Assembly (NCBI GenBank): GCA_023423795.1
Contig: JAFAEX010000256.1
Location: 1 to 6,602, forward strand
Source of the DNA: Chloroflexota bacterium
GTDB lineage: Bacteria; Chloroflexota; Chloroflexia; Thermomicrobiales; UBA6265
Length of the DNA stretch: 6,602 nt
Direction: 5' to 3'
Shown: positions 1-5,595 of the stretch, piece by piece
Layout of the letters: each line of letters opens with the position of its first letter
Numbering within the stretch: the stretch's first letter is position 1
The notes under the pieces: generated by a model
What the model was told of the DNA's origin: nothing
The model's input: the letters and a program-made list of their open reading frames with translations, nothing else
The model's database searches: none
Program-made: the position numbers and the translations under genes

Positions 1-116
1 CGGGCGACGGGCGACGGGCGACGGGCGACGGGCGGCAGTCGGGGGTCGATAGACGGTAACGTGGTCGAGGCGGCCACGGCGCGTTCCGTAGCGCCTGTCG
101 CCCGTCGCCCGTCGCC
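1..116. repeat. Inverted pair of GGGCGAC-type heptamer tandem arrays
   Basis: The left arm has four exact copies of cgggcga (1-28) and a fifth that ends in gg (29-35). It starts at the window edge and may continue beyond it. The right arm at 97-116 is gtcgccc, gtcgccc, gtcgcc. This is the exact reverse complement of a 20-base stretch of the left arm (for example 10-29, with register slips of 7 possible). The 67-base core between them has no repeat of the heptamer. The element lies upstream of the phosphatase gene, ending about 30 bases before its presumed -10. The sequence shows the repeats directly. A role as a terminator for an upstream gene, a cruciform or a mobile remnant is inference. 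Confidence 0.85.
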
Positions 117-145
117 TCGTCATCCTGCCGACCCGTCCCCGGCCG

Positions 146-156
146 CGTGCTACCAT
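146..156 (+). promoter_or_regulatory. Possible extended -10 promoter of the phosphatase gene
   Basis: TG-C-TACCAT at 148-156 resembles an extended -10 box (TGnTATAAT), in otherwise GC-rich DNA. I see no good -35 hexamer at 16-18 bases upstream, which extended -10 promoters can tolerate. Transcription would begin near 163. That would exclude the GTG at 147 as the start codon and fit the start at 210 or the ATG at 174. The call is weak because it rests on one short motif. Confidence 0.3.
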
Positions 157-195
157 CGAAAGTCGTTCGGGGGATGGCCGCATCCCGTCGTGCGC

Positions 196-205
196 GAGGG
201 CAGGA
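196..205 (+). promoter_or_regulatory. Ribosome binding site that decides the phosphatase start
   Basis: GAGGG at 196-200 lies nine bases before the GTG at 210, and AGGA at 202-205 lies four bases before it. The other in-frame candidates, GTG at 147 and ATG at 174, have no comparable purine-rich site at proper spacing. A run of Gs directly abuts the ATG at 174. Confidence 0.5.
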
Positions 206-209
206 AACC

Positions 210-1133
210 GTGAGCGAAAGGGCCGACCGTTCGACCGCCGTGGCGCTGCCGGAGACGCTGACCGTCGCCGTCGGGTCGGCGACCGCCGTCGGCGGCCGGC
301 CGTCGAACGAGGACGCGGTGCTGGCGCTGGAGATGCCGCCGGCGCCGGGGCAGCCGCCCGCGTTCGTGCTGGCAGTCGCCGACGGCATGGGCGGCCACGC
401 CGACGGCGAGGTCGCCTCGGCGCTGGCGGTGGAGACCCTCCGCAACGCATTCGCCGGCGACGGCGGCGCGGACCCGGCGCTGACGCTCAAGCAGGCGTTC
501 CGCAAGGCCAACGAGGCGATCTGGGAGCGCGGCGCGGGCGACGAAACCGGCCACATGGGCACGACGCTGACGGCGGCGGTGCTGAAGGGCAAGTACGCCA
601 CCATCGCCTCGGTGGGCGACAGCCGGGCCTACCTGCTGCGCGGGCGCGGCCTCACCCAGGTGACGAAGGACCACACGCTCGTGGCGGAGCAGGTGGCGCA
701 GGGGCTGGTCAAACCGGCCGAAGCCCGCGAGCACCCGCAGCGCAACGTGCTCACGCACGCCCTTGGCACCCGGCCGAAACTCGATTCGAAATTGCCGCCG
801 ATCTACGAACTGGCGCTGCTGCCGGGCGACCGGCTGCTCCTCTGCTCGGACGGCTTCTTCGACGTGCTGGAGGACCGCGACTACGCCGAAACCCTGCTGG
901 CGTCTCCGGCTGCCGAGGCGGCGAGCGCCCTGGTGGCGCTCGCTACCGGCCGCGGCACGACCGACAACGTGTCGGCGGTCATCGCCGAGGCGGTGCCGAC
1001 CCGCGTCCCGACCGCGCTGCCGGTGGTGGAGGAGCGCGGCGGCTTCTCGGTGGCCGTCGCGGTGGCCATCGCCGCCATCGTGTTGATCGCCGTGATCGCG
1101 GCGGTGCTGGTGCTCGGCGGGTTCGTCGGGTAG
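210..1133 (+). CDS. PP2C-family Ser/Thr protein phosphatase with C-terminal membrane anchor
   Basis: The product is a metal-dependent (PPM/PP2C) phosphatase that removes phosphate from Ser/Thr of proteins, as Stp1/PrpC do. Numbered from the GTG at 210 (307 residues), the family motifs appear in order: GGRPSNED (29-36), ADGMGGH (57-63), GHMGTTL (115-121), VGDSRAYLLR (135-144), TKDHTLV (152-158), NVLTHALGT (179-187), LLCSDGFFDVL (210-220) and TTDNVSAVI (250-258). The metal-binding Asp residues of DGMGG, SDG and DN are all present. After the domain comes a short Pro/Val/Glu linker and one hydrophobic helix at about 278-305, which ends the protein. The catalytic domain is therefore probably tethered to the membrane on the cytoplasmic side. 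Bacterial homologues usually stop after the domain. Partner kinases (PASTA type) often sit next door, but none is seen here. In-frame starts at 147 (GTG) and 174 (ATG) are alternatives. Family certainty is high; the target proteins are unknown. Confidence 0.95.
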   Translation: MSERADRSTAVALPETLTVAVGSATAVGGRPSNEDAVLALEMPPAPGQPPAFVLAVADGMGGHADGEVASALAVETLRNAFAGDGGADPALTLKQAFRKANEAIWERGAGDETGHMGTTLTAAVLKGKYATIASVGDSRAYLLRGRGLTQVTKDHTLVAEQVAQGLVKPAEAREHPQRNVLTHALGTRPKLDSKLPPIYELALLPGDRLLLCSDGFFDVLEDRDYAETLLASPAAEAASALVALATGRGTTDNVSAVIAEAVPTRVPTALPVVEERGGFSVAVAVAIAAIVLIAVIAAVLVLGGFVG

Positions 1134-1162
1134 CGGGCGGGCGCCTCCGTCAGCCCGGCTGT

Positions 1163-1210
1163 CCGGGGTTGAAACCCCTGGCTACGCCAACGAAACCCCT
1201 CCGGGGTTGA
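1163..1210. repeat. Compact GGGGTT/AACCCC palindromic repeat element
   Basis: The element begins with CCGGGGTTGA (1163-1172) and ends with the same ten bases (1201-1210). GAAACCCCT also occurs twice (1171-1179 and 1192-1200). Two tight hairpins result: ggggtt/aacccc at 1165-1178 with a 2-base loop, and aacccc/ggggtt at 1194-1208 with a 3-base loop. The spacer between them reads ggctacgccaac. It begins 30 bases after the phosphatase stop. There is no T tract, so a classic intrinsic terminator is not supported. The general form resembles dispersed intergenic repeats that I recall from GC-rich genomes; the family identity is from memory and unchecked. Confidence 0.75.
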
Positions 1211-1246
1211 GCACGGGTGGTGGCCGCCTTGTTTTGGCAACCGCCA

Positions 1247-1463
1247 TCATCGCGCCGGCTCGACTGATGCCCGGACGCTCGTGGCAAACGCCATAATCAC
1301 CGGGCGGGCCGCGGCGGTGGCCGCATCGGATTCGTAGCCATCAAAATCGCGCCAATCCAGGCGGCGGAGCGCGGCGGTGCAGGTGCGTGATGACGGTGGT
1401 TGCCCATTCGATCCGGCGGTCGGGGACGTGCGGCGGCGAACCGAATCGCACAATTGCCGACAT
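1247..1463 (-). pseudogene. Possible frameshifted remnant of a small unknown gene
   Basis: Read on the minus strand, an ATG at 1463 opens a frame beginning MSAIVRFGSPPHVPDRRIEW and running about 29 residues. One base out of frame, near 1375-1382, it appears to continue as ALRRLDWRDFDGYESDAA and onward to a TGA at 1247. The total of 217 bases is one more than a multiple of three, so one inserted base (or two lost) would join the parts into about 71 residues. Both halves look protein-like (aromatic residues, charge balance, GC-rich third positions), unlike the Arg/Pro-rich shadow frames nearby. The DWRDFDGY stretch faintly recalls small hypothetical proteins with a W-D-G-Y motif; that is memory only. 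There is no clear ribosome binding site. It could equally be chance. Confidence 0.25.
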
Positions 1464-1613
1464 CGAATTGACGCGTGGCCCGCACCGGCGTTTCGATGTG
1501 GCGTTCGGGCGGGGCGCTCGCCGCGCGTCAGGGGATGCAGCGGTGGCGATACGAGGCCGTCGTCGTAAGGGAGGGACCCGACGGGCTCCGCATCCGTGCC
1601 CGCATGTGCTGGC

Positions 1614-1617
1614 GAGG
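1614..1617 (+). promoter_or_regulatory. Ribosome binding site that decides the amidohydrolase start
   Basis: GAGG lies eight bases before the ATG at 1626. The earlier in-frame GTG at 1596 would add ten residues (MPACAGEAGP) that precede the conserved core without purpose, and it lacks a well-spaced site. ATG 1626 is therefore preferred. Confidence 0.55.
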
Positions 1618-1625
1618 CCGGGCCG

Positions 1626-2537
1626 ATGACGGAACCAGCGACGCCCGTCGTGCCGCCGGTGACGGTGATCGATGCGCATACGCACGTCTTTTCGGAAGAG
1701 GTGGTCTCCGGGCGCGATCGCCTGTGCGGGCGCGAGCCGTGGTTCGGCCACCTGTACGAGAACCCGAAGGCGGCGCTGATCGGCGCGGCCGAACTGCTGG
1801 CCGCGATGGACGCCGCCGGGGTGGGGGAAGCCATCGCCTGCGGGTTTCCGTGGCGCGACCTCGGGCTGTGCCGGCAGGAGAACGACGCATTGGCGACGGC
1901 GGCCCGCGCCAGCGGCGGCCGCCTGCACTGGCTGGCCAGCGTGCCGCTCGGCGGCGGGAATACGGCGGCGCGGGAGGCGGAGCGCACGTTCGCCCTCGGG
2001 GCGTCCGGGTTGGGGGAGTTGAACGCCGATGGGCAGGACTTCGACCTGCTGGATGCCGCGTCGCTGGCGCCGGTGGTCGAGACGTGCGTCGCCAGCGGCC
2101 GGCCGGTGATGCTCCATGCGTCGGAGCCGGTGGGGCACGTTTACCCCGGCAAGGGCGCGGCGACGCCGGACCGGCTGGCGGCGTTCGCCGGCGCGTTCCC
2201 GGACCTCGACATCGTGCTCGCGCACTGGGGCGGCGGGCTGCCGTTCTACGAACTGATGCCGGAGATCGCCACGGCCTGCGCCCGCGTGGTCTACGATTCA
2301 GCCGCCTCAACCTACCTCTACCGCCCGGCGGTCTTCCGGGCCGTGCTGGACGTGGTCGGGCCGCACAAGGTTCTCTGGGGGAGCGACCATCCCGTCCTCG
2401 GCATGGGCCGCTTCCTGCGGCGCACGCTGGCGCAGGCGGGGTTGCGCGACGACGAACTGGCGCCGGTGCTCGGCGGCAACGCCCGGCGCGTCTACCGGCT
2501 GCCGGGACCGGGCGAAACGGCGGGAGGAACGACGTGA
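1626..2537 (+). CDS. Metal-dependent amidohydrolase (Amidohydro_2 / ACMSD-like family)
   Basis: The 303-residue product has the TIM-barrel amidohydrolase signature. DAHTHVF supplies the HxH metal ligands (H18, H20) on strand 1. H164 lies in VMLHASEP, H200 in DIVLAHWGGG, and the strand-8 catalytic Asp is D254 in VLWGSDHPVLG. The C terminus carries the typical NARRVYRL helix (285-292). This ligand set is that of the Amidohydro_2 family (PF04909), which includes aminocarboxymuconate-semialdehyde decarboxylase, related decarboxylases and C-O/C-N hydrolases. The family is secure, but the substrate cannot be read from sequence. No signal peptide or membrane segment is seen, so it is probably cytoplasmic. 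Its stop overlaps the ruvA start in GTGA, so the two are probably co-translated. A catabolic hydrolase coupled to a DNA-repair gene is likely an accident of genome compaction. Confidence 0.92.
   Translation: MTEPATPVVPPVTVIDAHTHVFSEEVVSGRDRLCGREPWFGHLYENPKAALIGAAELLAAMDAAGVGEAIACGFPWRDLGLCRQENDALATAARASGGRLHWLASVPLGGGNTAAREAERTFALGASGLGELNADGQDFDLLDAASLAPVVETCVASGRPVMLHASEPVGHVYPGKGAATPDRLAAFAGAFPDLDIVLAHWGGGLPFYELMPEIATACARVVYDSAASTYLYRPAVFRAVLDVVGPHKVLWGSDHPVLGMGRFLRRTLAQAGLRDDELAPVLGGNARRVYRLPGPGETAGGTT
2522..2528 (+). promoter_or_regulatory. Strong ruvA ribosome binding site inside the amidohydrolase end
   Basis: GGGAGGA lies within the last codons of the amidohydrolase and ends five bases before the GTG at 2534. 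It fixes the ruvA start and supports translation initiation in the coupled pair. Confidence 0.75.
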
Positions 2538-3115
2538 TCGCGGGTGTGCGGGGCCGAATCGACGCGCGCCAGCCCGACGCGCTGCTGATCGACGTCGGCG
2601 GCGTGATCTACCGCGTCCTCACCTCGCTGGCCACGCTGGAAGACGTCGGCGAGGACGGCGATACCGTCCGCCTGCACACGCACCTGTTCGTCCGCGAGGA
2701 CCAACTCACCCTCTACGGTTTCTCGACCACCGAAGAACTGCGCCTGTTCGGGACGCTGATCGCCGTCACCGGGGTCGGCCCGAAGATGGCCTGCGCCATC
2801 CTCGGGCGGTTCCGGTCGGATGCGCTGGCCGCTGCGATCGACTCGGAGAACGTGGCGATGCTGGCGACCGTCCCCGGCGTCGGCCGCAAGACGGCATCGC
2901 GCTTGATCCTCGAACTGCGCGGCAAGATCGTGCCCGGCGACGCGCCGGCCGCCGCGCCGCCCTCGCCCGCCGACGCCGAGGTGCAGGAGGCCCTGCGCTC
3001 GCTCGGCTACACGGCCGCCGAGGCGCACGCCGCCGTGTCCCGCATCCCCCGCGACGCGACGATGACCGTCGAGGAGCGCGTCGTCGCCGCGCTGCGGGAG
3101 TTGGCAGAGCCGTAG
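2534..3115 (+). CDS. ruvA: Holliday junction branch migration protein RuvA
   Basis: The 193-residue product has usual RuvA length and all three domains. The N-terminal OB fold (about 1-62) begins MIAGVRGRI and includes the VREDQLTLYGF segment. E55 and D56 in it match the acidic pin residues that keep the junction open. The central domain has two helix-hairpin-helix DNA-binding motifs, AVTGVGPK (77-84) and ATVPGVGRK (111-119), followed by ASRLILELRGKI. A flexible Ala/Pro linker (about 133-147) leads to the C-terminal three-helix domain (EVQEALRSLGYTAAEA, 149-164), which contacts RuvB. RuvA tetramers bind four-way junctions and load the RuvB motor, with RuvC resolving the junction. In many bacteria ruvA sits with ruvC or ruvB; neither is in the adjacent sequence here. 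GTG is the start, overlapping the amidohydrolase stop by four bases. Confidence 0.97.
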   Translation: MIAGVRGRIDARQPDALLIDVGGVIYRVLTSLATLEDVGEDGDTVRLHTHLFVREDQLTLYGFSTTEELRLFGTLIAVTGVGPKMACAILGRFRSDALAAAIDSENVAMLATVPGVGRKTASRLILELRGKIVPGDAPAAAPPSPADAEVQEALRSLGYTAAEAHAAVSRIPRDATMTVEERVVAALRELAEP

Positions 3116-3116
3116 C

Positions 3117-3274
3117 CGTGGTGCTGGGTGCTACGTGCTACGTGCTACGACGGGGTCGGCGCGTCGGCGCCGTCTCTATCGACGTGATCGTTGCTCCTGC
3201 GTAATCGGCGTTAGGGTCTACGCTCGTCTTGGCACGTAGCACGTAGCACGTAGCACGTAGCACCCAGCACCACG
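3117..3274. repeat. Perfect 32-base inverted repeat built from GTGCTAC heptamers
   Basis: The left arm (3117-3148) contains gtgctgg and then three tandem gtgctac units (3128-3148). The right arm (3243-3274) is its exact reverse complement: three gtagcac units, ccagcac, then cacg. A fourth gtagcac unit (3236-3242) lies just inside the right arm. The core is 94 bases counted between the arms. The element fills essentially the whole gap between the ruvA stop (3113-3115) and the convergent dehydrogenase stop (TGA, complement of 3275-3277). If transcribed, it could fold into a long stem in either direction, so it may act as a bidirectional terminator or RNA 3' end. There is no T tract. The repeat is seen; the function is inferred. 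Confidence 0.92.
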
Positions 3275-4393
3275 TCACCGGCAATAATCGAGGATGACCT
3301 GGATCGTGCTGGCGGTGGGGCGATCGACGCGCTCGTAGGCCTGGGCGACGTCGGCGAACGGGACGGTGTCGGTGAGGAGGCGGTCGAGGTCGAGGCGGCC
3401 GAACCAGTCGCGCACGTGCTCGGCGCGGCGGGCCAGCGAGTGGGTGGCCGACAGATCCGGGCCGATGCCGCCGACCTGCGAACTCTTGATCGTGATCCGG
3501 TTGTGGTGGAACTCGTCGGAGAGGGCCAGCGCCTCGCCGGTGCCGCCGTACCACGAGAGCGCCACCACGGTCGTGTTCGGCGCGGCGGTGCGGATGGCTT
3601 CCTGGAGCGCGGCGTAACTGCCCGAGGCCTCGATGACCACGTCCGCACCGCGGCCGCCGGTGCGCTCCCGCACCGCGAGGGCCACGTCGAGGGCGGTCGG
3701 GTCGAGGCATTCGTCGGCGCCGACGGCGAGCGACATCTGGCGGCGTTCGGGCACCCGCTCGACGGTGATGACGCGCCCGGCCCCGGCATGGCGCAGAAAC
3801 TGGGTTACGAGCAGCCCGACGAGGCCCTGTCCGAAGACGACCGCCGTGTCGTCGATGCGGATGTCGGCGTCGAGGACGCCGCCGTAGGCCGTGTTCAGGT
3901 TCGAGTAGAGGACGCCTATGGCCGGGTTGGCGAGGGCCGGCAGTTTCGCCAGCGATGCCGCCGGGGCCACGTAGGCGGTTTGGTGGGGCTGGTAGGCGTA
4001 GACCAGATCGCCGACGGAGAGACCATCGACGTCCGGGCCGAGGGCGACGACGCGCCCGACGTTGGCGTAGCCGTAGGCGAGCGGGTAGCCCCAGTGGGTA
4101 TCGCCGGCGGTCCAGTAGCCGCGCTCCGGGACCGCGCCCGATTCGGTTTCGGCCACCGGCAGGAAGAGCCGCAGGTCGCGGTCGTAGCGGCGCGACCACT
4201 GCGGGGCGAGCCCGCGGTAGACGTTCATTTCGGTGCCGTGGCTGATGCCGGAGAACAGCGTCTCCACCAGCACCTCGCCGGCGCCGGGTTCCGGCAGGCG
4301 GCGCTCCAGCAGCTCGATCCGGCGCGGCGCGGCGATGGCGGCGATGCGGGCATCGCGGATCGCATCGATGCGGGGTTCGTCGGGTGGCGTCAT
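3275..4393 (-). CDS. Medium-chain dehydrogenase/reductase, SGIS-GTE (BchC-like) subgroup
   Basis: The 372-residue product is a two-domain NAD(P)-dependent oxidoreductase. The N-terminal GroES-like domain has GEVLVETLFSGISHGTEMNVYRG (39-61) and YGYANVGRVVALG (107-119) followed by VGDLVYAY (127-134). The Rossmann domain has VFGQGLVGLL (186-195), ITVERV at the end of the second strand (209-214) and ADVVIEASGS (250-259). Where classical zinc alcohol dehydrogenases have a catalytic Cys (C-x-S-D), this protein has Ser in SGISHGTE. The four-Cys structural zinc lobe is absent: only two Cys exist in the whole protein (229 and 371). SGIS-x-GTE is what I recall from the BchC-like subgroup, but no bacteriochlorophyll gene is nearby, so that reaction is not claimed. 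ATG 4393 has GGAGAAGGG (complement of 4400-4408) six bases upstream. The position after two sugar permeases suggests a sugar or polyol substrate, by inference only. Confidence 0.9.
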   Translation of the reverse strand: MTPPDEPRIDAIRDARIAAIAAPRRIELLERRLPEPGAGEVLVETLFSGISHGTEMNVYRGLAPQWSRRYDRDLRLFLPVAETESGAVPERGYWTAGDTHWGYPLAYGYANVGRVVALGPDVDGLSVGDLVYAYQPHQTAYVAPAASLAKLPALANPAIGVLYSNLNTAYGGVLDADIRIDDTAVVFGQGLVGLLVTQFLRHAGAGRVITVERVPERRQMSLAVGADECLDPTALDVALAVRERTGGRGADVVIEASGSYAALQEAIRTAAPNTTVVALSWYGGTGEALALSDEFHHNRITIKSSQVGGIGPDLSATHSLARRAEHVRDWFGRLDLDRLLTDTVPFADVAQAYERVDRPTASTIQVILDYCR

Positions 4394-4408
4394 TCGTGTC
4401 CCTTCTCC

Positions 4409-4569
4409 GTACGGTTTGGATCTGTGCGCGGTCGGGCGTGCTGACGGCAGTTACGGTCTCGCCCGCTTCCTGTGAACGCCGGATGAACGGTCCCTCCCCT
4501 GCGACGACGCGGTGGCGGGCGGCGATGGCAAGGTTCGGGTTCGAACGAATCTCGTATCAGCGCCGTCTC
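4409..4569. other. Intergenic stretch upstream of the dehydrogenase, nothing firm
   Basis: Between the dehydrogenase ribosome binding site and the large inverted repeat there are about 160 bases. On the minus strand tgatacgagat (complement of 4550-4560) loosely resembles a -10 region, but I cannot pair it with a -35. The palindrome-like ttcgaacgaa at 4540-4549 has no further symmetry. No gene, riboswitch motif or terminator is recognised. Confidence 0.4.
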
Positions 4570-4676
4570 ACCCGTCATCCCGAGCTTGTCGAAGGATCTC
4601 GTTATCGAGTCGAGGAGCCGAGAAGAAACGAGATCCCTGGACAAGCTCGGGATGACGAGCAGGCGGGATGACGGGT
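4570..4676. repeat. GTCATCCCGAGCTTGTC-type dispersed palindromic repeat
   Basis: The left arm 4573-4603 and right arm 4627-4657 are reverse complements over 31 bases with two mismatches. The outer 18 bases (cgtcatcccgagcttgtc) are perfect, and the loop is 23 bases. The right end carries a second copy of cgggatgacg (4664-4673), and 4664-4676 pairs perfectly with 4570-4582, so two alternative outer stems are possible. This type of repeat is, from memory, widespread between genes in many bacteria and often gives spurious short proteins. It lies between the second permease and the dehydrogenase, where it could end or weaken transcription passing from one to the other. No T tract follows. Confidence 0.9.
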
Positions 4677-4731
4677 GGGGTGGACTGCCGGGGTTGCCTG
4701 TTCGCCCGCGCGACCATTTCGGCCACCCGTC

Positions 4732-5595
4732 CTACCCCTTCACGCCGCCGGCGGTCAGCCCGCCGACGAGGTAGCGCTGGAAGTAGAGGAACAGCAGGGC
4801 AGGCGGCAGCGAGATGATGACGCCGCCCGCGGTGAGCATTCCCCAGTCGATGGTGAACTGGCCGAACGCGGCCTGCAGCGCGAGCGGCAGCGTGCGCGAT
4901 TCGGACGAGGTCATCAGCGAGAGGGCGAACAGGTACTCGCCCCACGCCAGCAGGAACGCGAAGGCGGCGACCGCCACCGTGGCCGGGGCCATCAGCGGCA
5001 GGATGATCTGCCACAGGATCTGGAACGGCGACGCGCCGTCGATCGTCGCCCCTTCGTCGAGGTCGCGCGGGATGTCGTCCATGTACCCCTTGAGCATCCA
5101 CGTCGCGATCGGCAGGCCGAGCAGCAGGTAGGCGATGGTCAGCCCGAGCAGGCGATCGGTGAGCCCGAGCTGCCGCAGGGTGAGGACGAGCGGGGCGACG
5201 ATGACGATGCCCGGCAGCATCTGGACCGCGAGGATCGCCCCGGAGAACGCGCCGCTGCCCCGGTAGCGGAAGCGCGACAGGCTGTAGGCTGCGCAGAGTC
5301 CGGCAAAGGTCACGATGAGCGCCGATGCGCTGGCGACGATCAGGCTGTTGCGGAAGGCGGCCTGGAAGCCGACCGCGTTCCAGATCCGCTCGAAGTTCGC
5401 CAGCGTCACCTCGGTCGGGAGGATCGCCAGCGGGCCGCCGAACATCTGCTCGCGCGGTTTCAACGCGGTCAGGTAGAGCCACACGATGGGGAAGACGAAC
5501 ACGCCGACGACGACGGTCGCGAGGATGTCGAGCGCGATCGAGCGCAGCCGGGGCCGGCGCGCGATCCCGGTTCGGAGGTCGTGCGAAGCGCTCAT
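4732..5595 (-). CDS. Sugar ABC transporter permease, MalG type
   Basis: The 287-residue product is an inner-membrane subunit of a binding-protein-dependent carbohydrate importer. Six hydrophobic segments are visible at about 22-44, 83-104, 117-140, 149-170, 200-225 and 255-275. The cytoplasmic EAA loop, which docks the ATPase, reads DLDEGATIDGASPFQILWQIILPLMAP (178-204), with the conserved Gly of DGA and the LP pair. Early ALKPREQMFGGP and the C-terminal LVGGLTAGGVKG are characteristic of the MalG/CUT1 branch. ATG 5595 overlaps the upstream permease stop in ATGA, with GGAGG (complement of 5600-5604) four bases before it, so the two subunits are translationally coupled and made in equal amounts. 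A longer in-frame reading extends upstream but only repeats the other permease out of frame. Sugar specificity lies mainly in the binding protein, which is not seen. Confidence 0.94.
   Translation of the reverse strand: MSASHDLRTGIARRPRLRSIALDILATVVVGVFVFPIVWLYLTALKPREQMFGGPLAILPTEVTLANFERIWNAVGFQAAFRNSLIVASASALIVTFAGLCAAYSLSRFRYRGSGAFSGAILAVQMLPGIVIVAPLVLTLRQLGLTDRLLGLTIAYLLLGLPIATWMLKGYMDDIPRDLDEGATIDGASPFQILWQIILPLMAPATVAVAAFAFLLAWGEYLFALSLMTSSESRTLPLALQAAFGQFTIDWGMLTAGGVIISLPPALLFLYFQRYLVGGLTAGGVKG

Larger units (their letters stand above)
1211..1625. other. Long intergenic stretch without a confident gene
   Basis: After the palindromic repeat, about 415 bases carry no gene I can support with confidence. 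Part of it (1247-1463) may be a broken minus-strand gene, described separately. The remainder (1464-1613) leads into the amidohydrolase. It includes a purine-rich aagggaggg at 1567-1575 that is too far from any suitable start to serve the gene at 1626. I see no convincing promoter or terminator. Confidence 0.5.

Noticed and set aside
1..35. Tandem heptamers considered as a CRISPR array or origin iterons
   Set aside because: The units are contiguous with no spacers. There is no dnaA, rep or cas gene, and the array is paired with an inverted copy, unlike iterons.
1475..2533. A long plus-strand frame running into ruvA, as if ruvA had a 350-residue N-terminal extension
   Set aside because: The upstream part is Arg/Gly/Ala-rich and overlaps the amidohydrolase in another frame, while ruvA has a proper start with a strong ribosome site at 2534.
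3231..3274. Intrinsic terminator with a T tract after the dehydrogenase or ruvA
   Set aside because: A long stem is possible but no T run follows either arm, so only a dyad repeat is claimed.
3416..4444. A 342-residue plus-strand frame opposite the dehydrogenase
   Set aside because: Its composition is typical of an antisense shadow in GC-rich DNA. The minus strand encodes a clear dehydrogenase with conserved motifs.
4529..4556. A tRNA T-arm lookalike (gggttcgaac)
   Set aside because: The five-base stem does not close and there is no matching acceptor or anticodon arm at the right distance on either strand.
4409..4569. T-box or other riboswitch leader before the dehydrogenase
   Set aside because: The ggggagggaccg stretch on the minus strand only superficially resembles a T-box element. 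The conserved antiterminator sequence is absent.
4390..4644. An 84-residue minus-strand frame ending at the dehydrogenase start
   Set aside because: Its first 25 residues are the translation of the dispersed palindromic repeat at 4570-4676, and the rest is low-complexity Arg/Pro.
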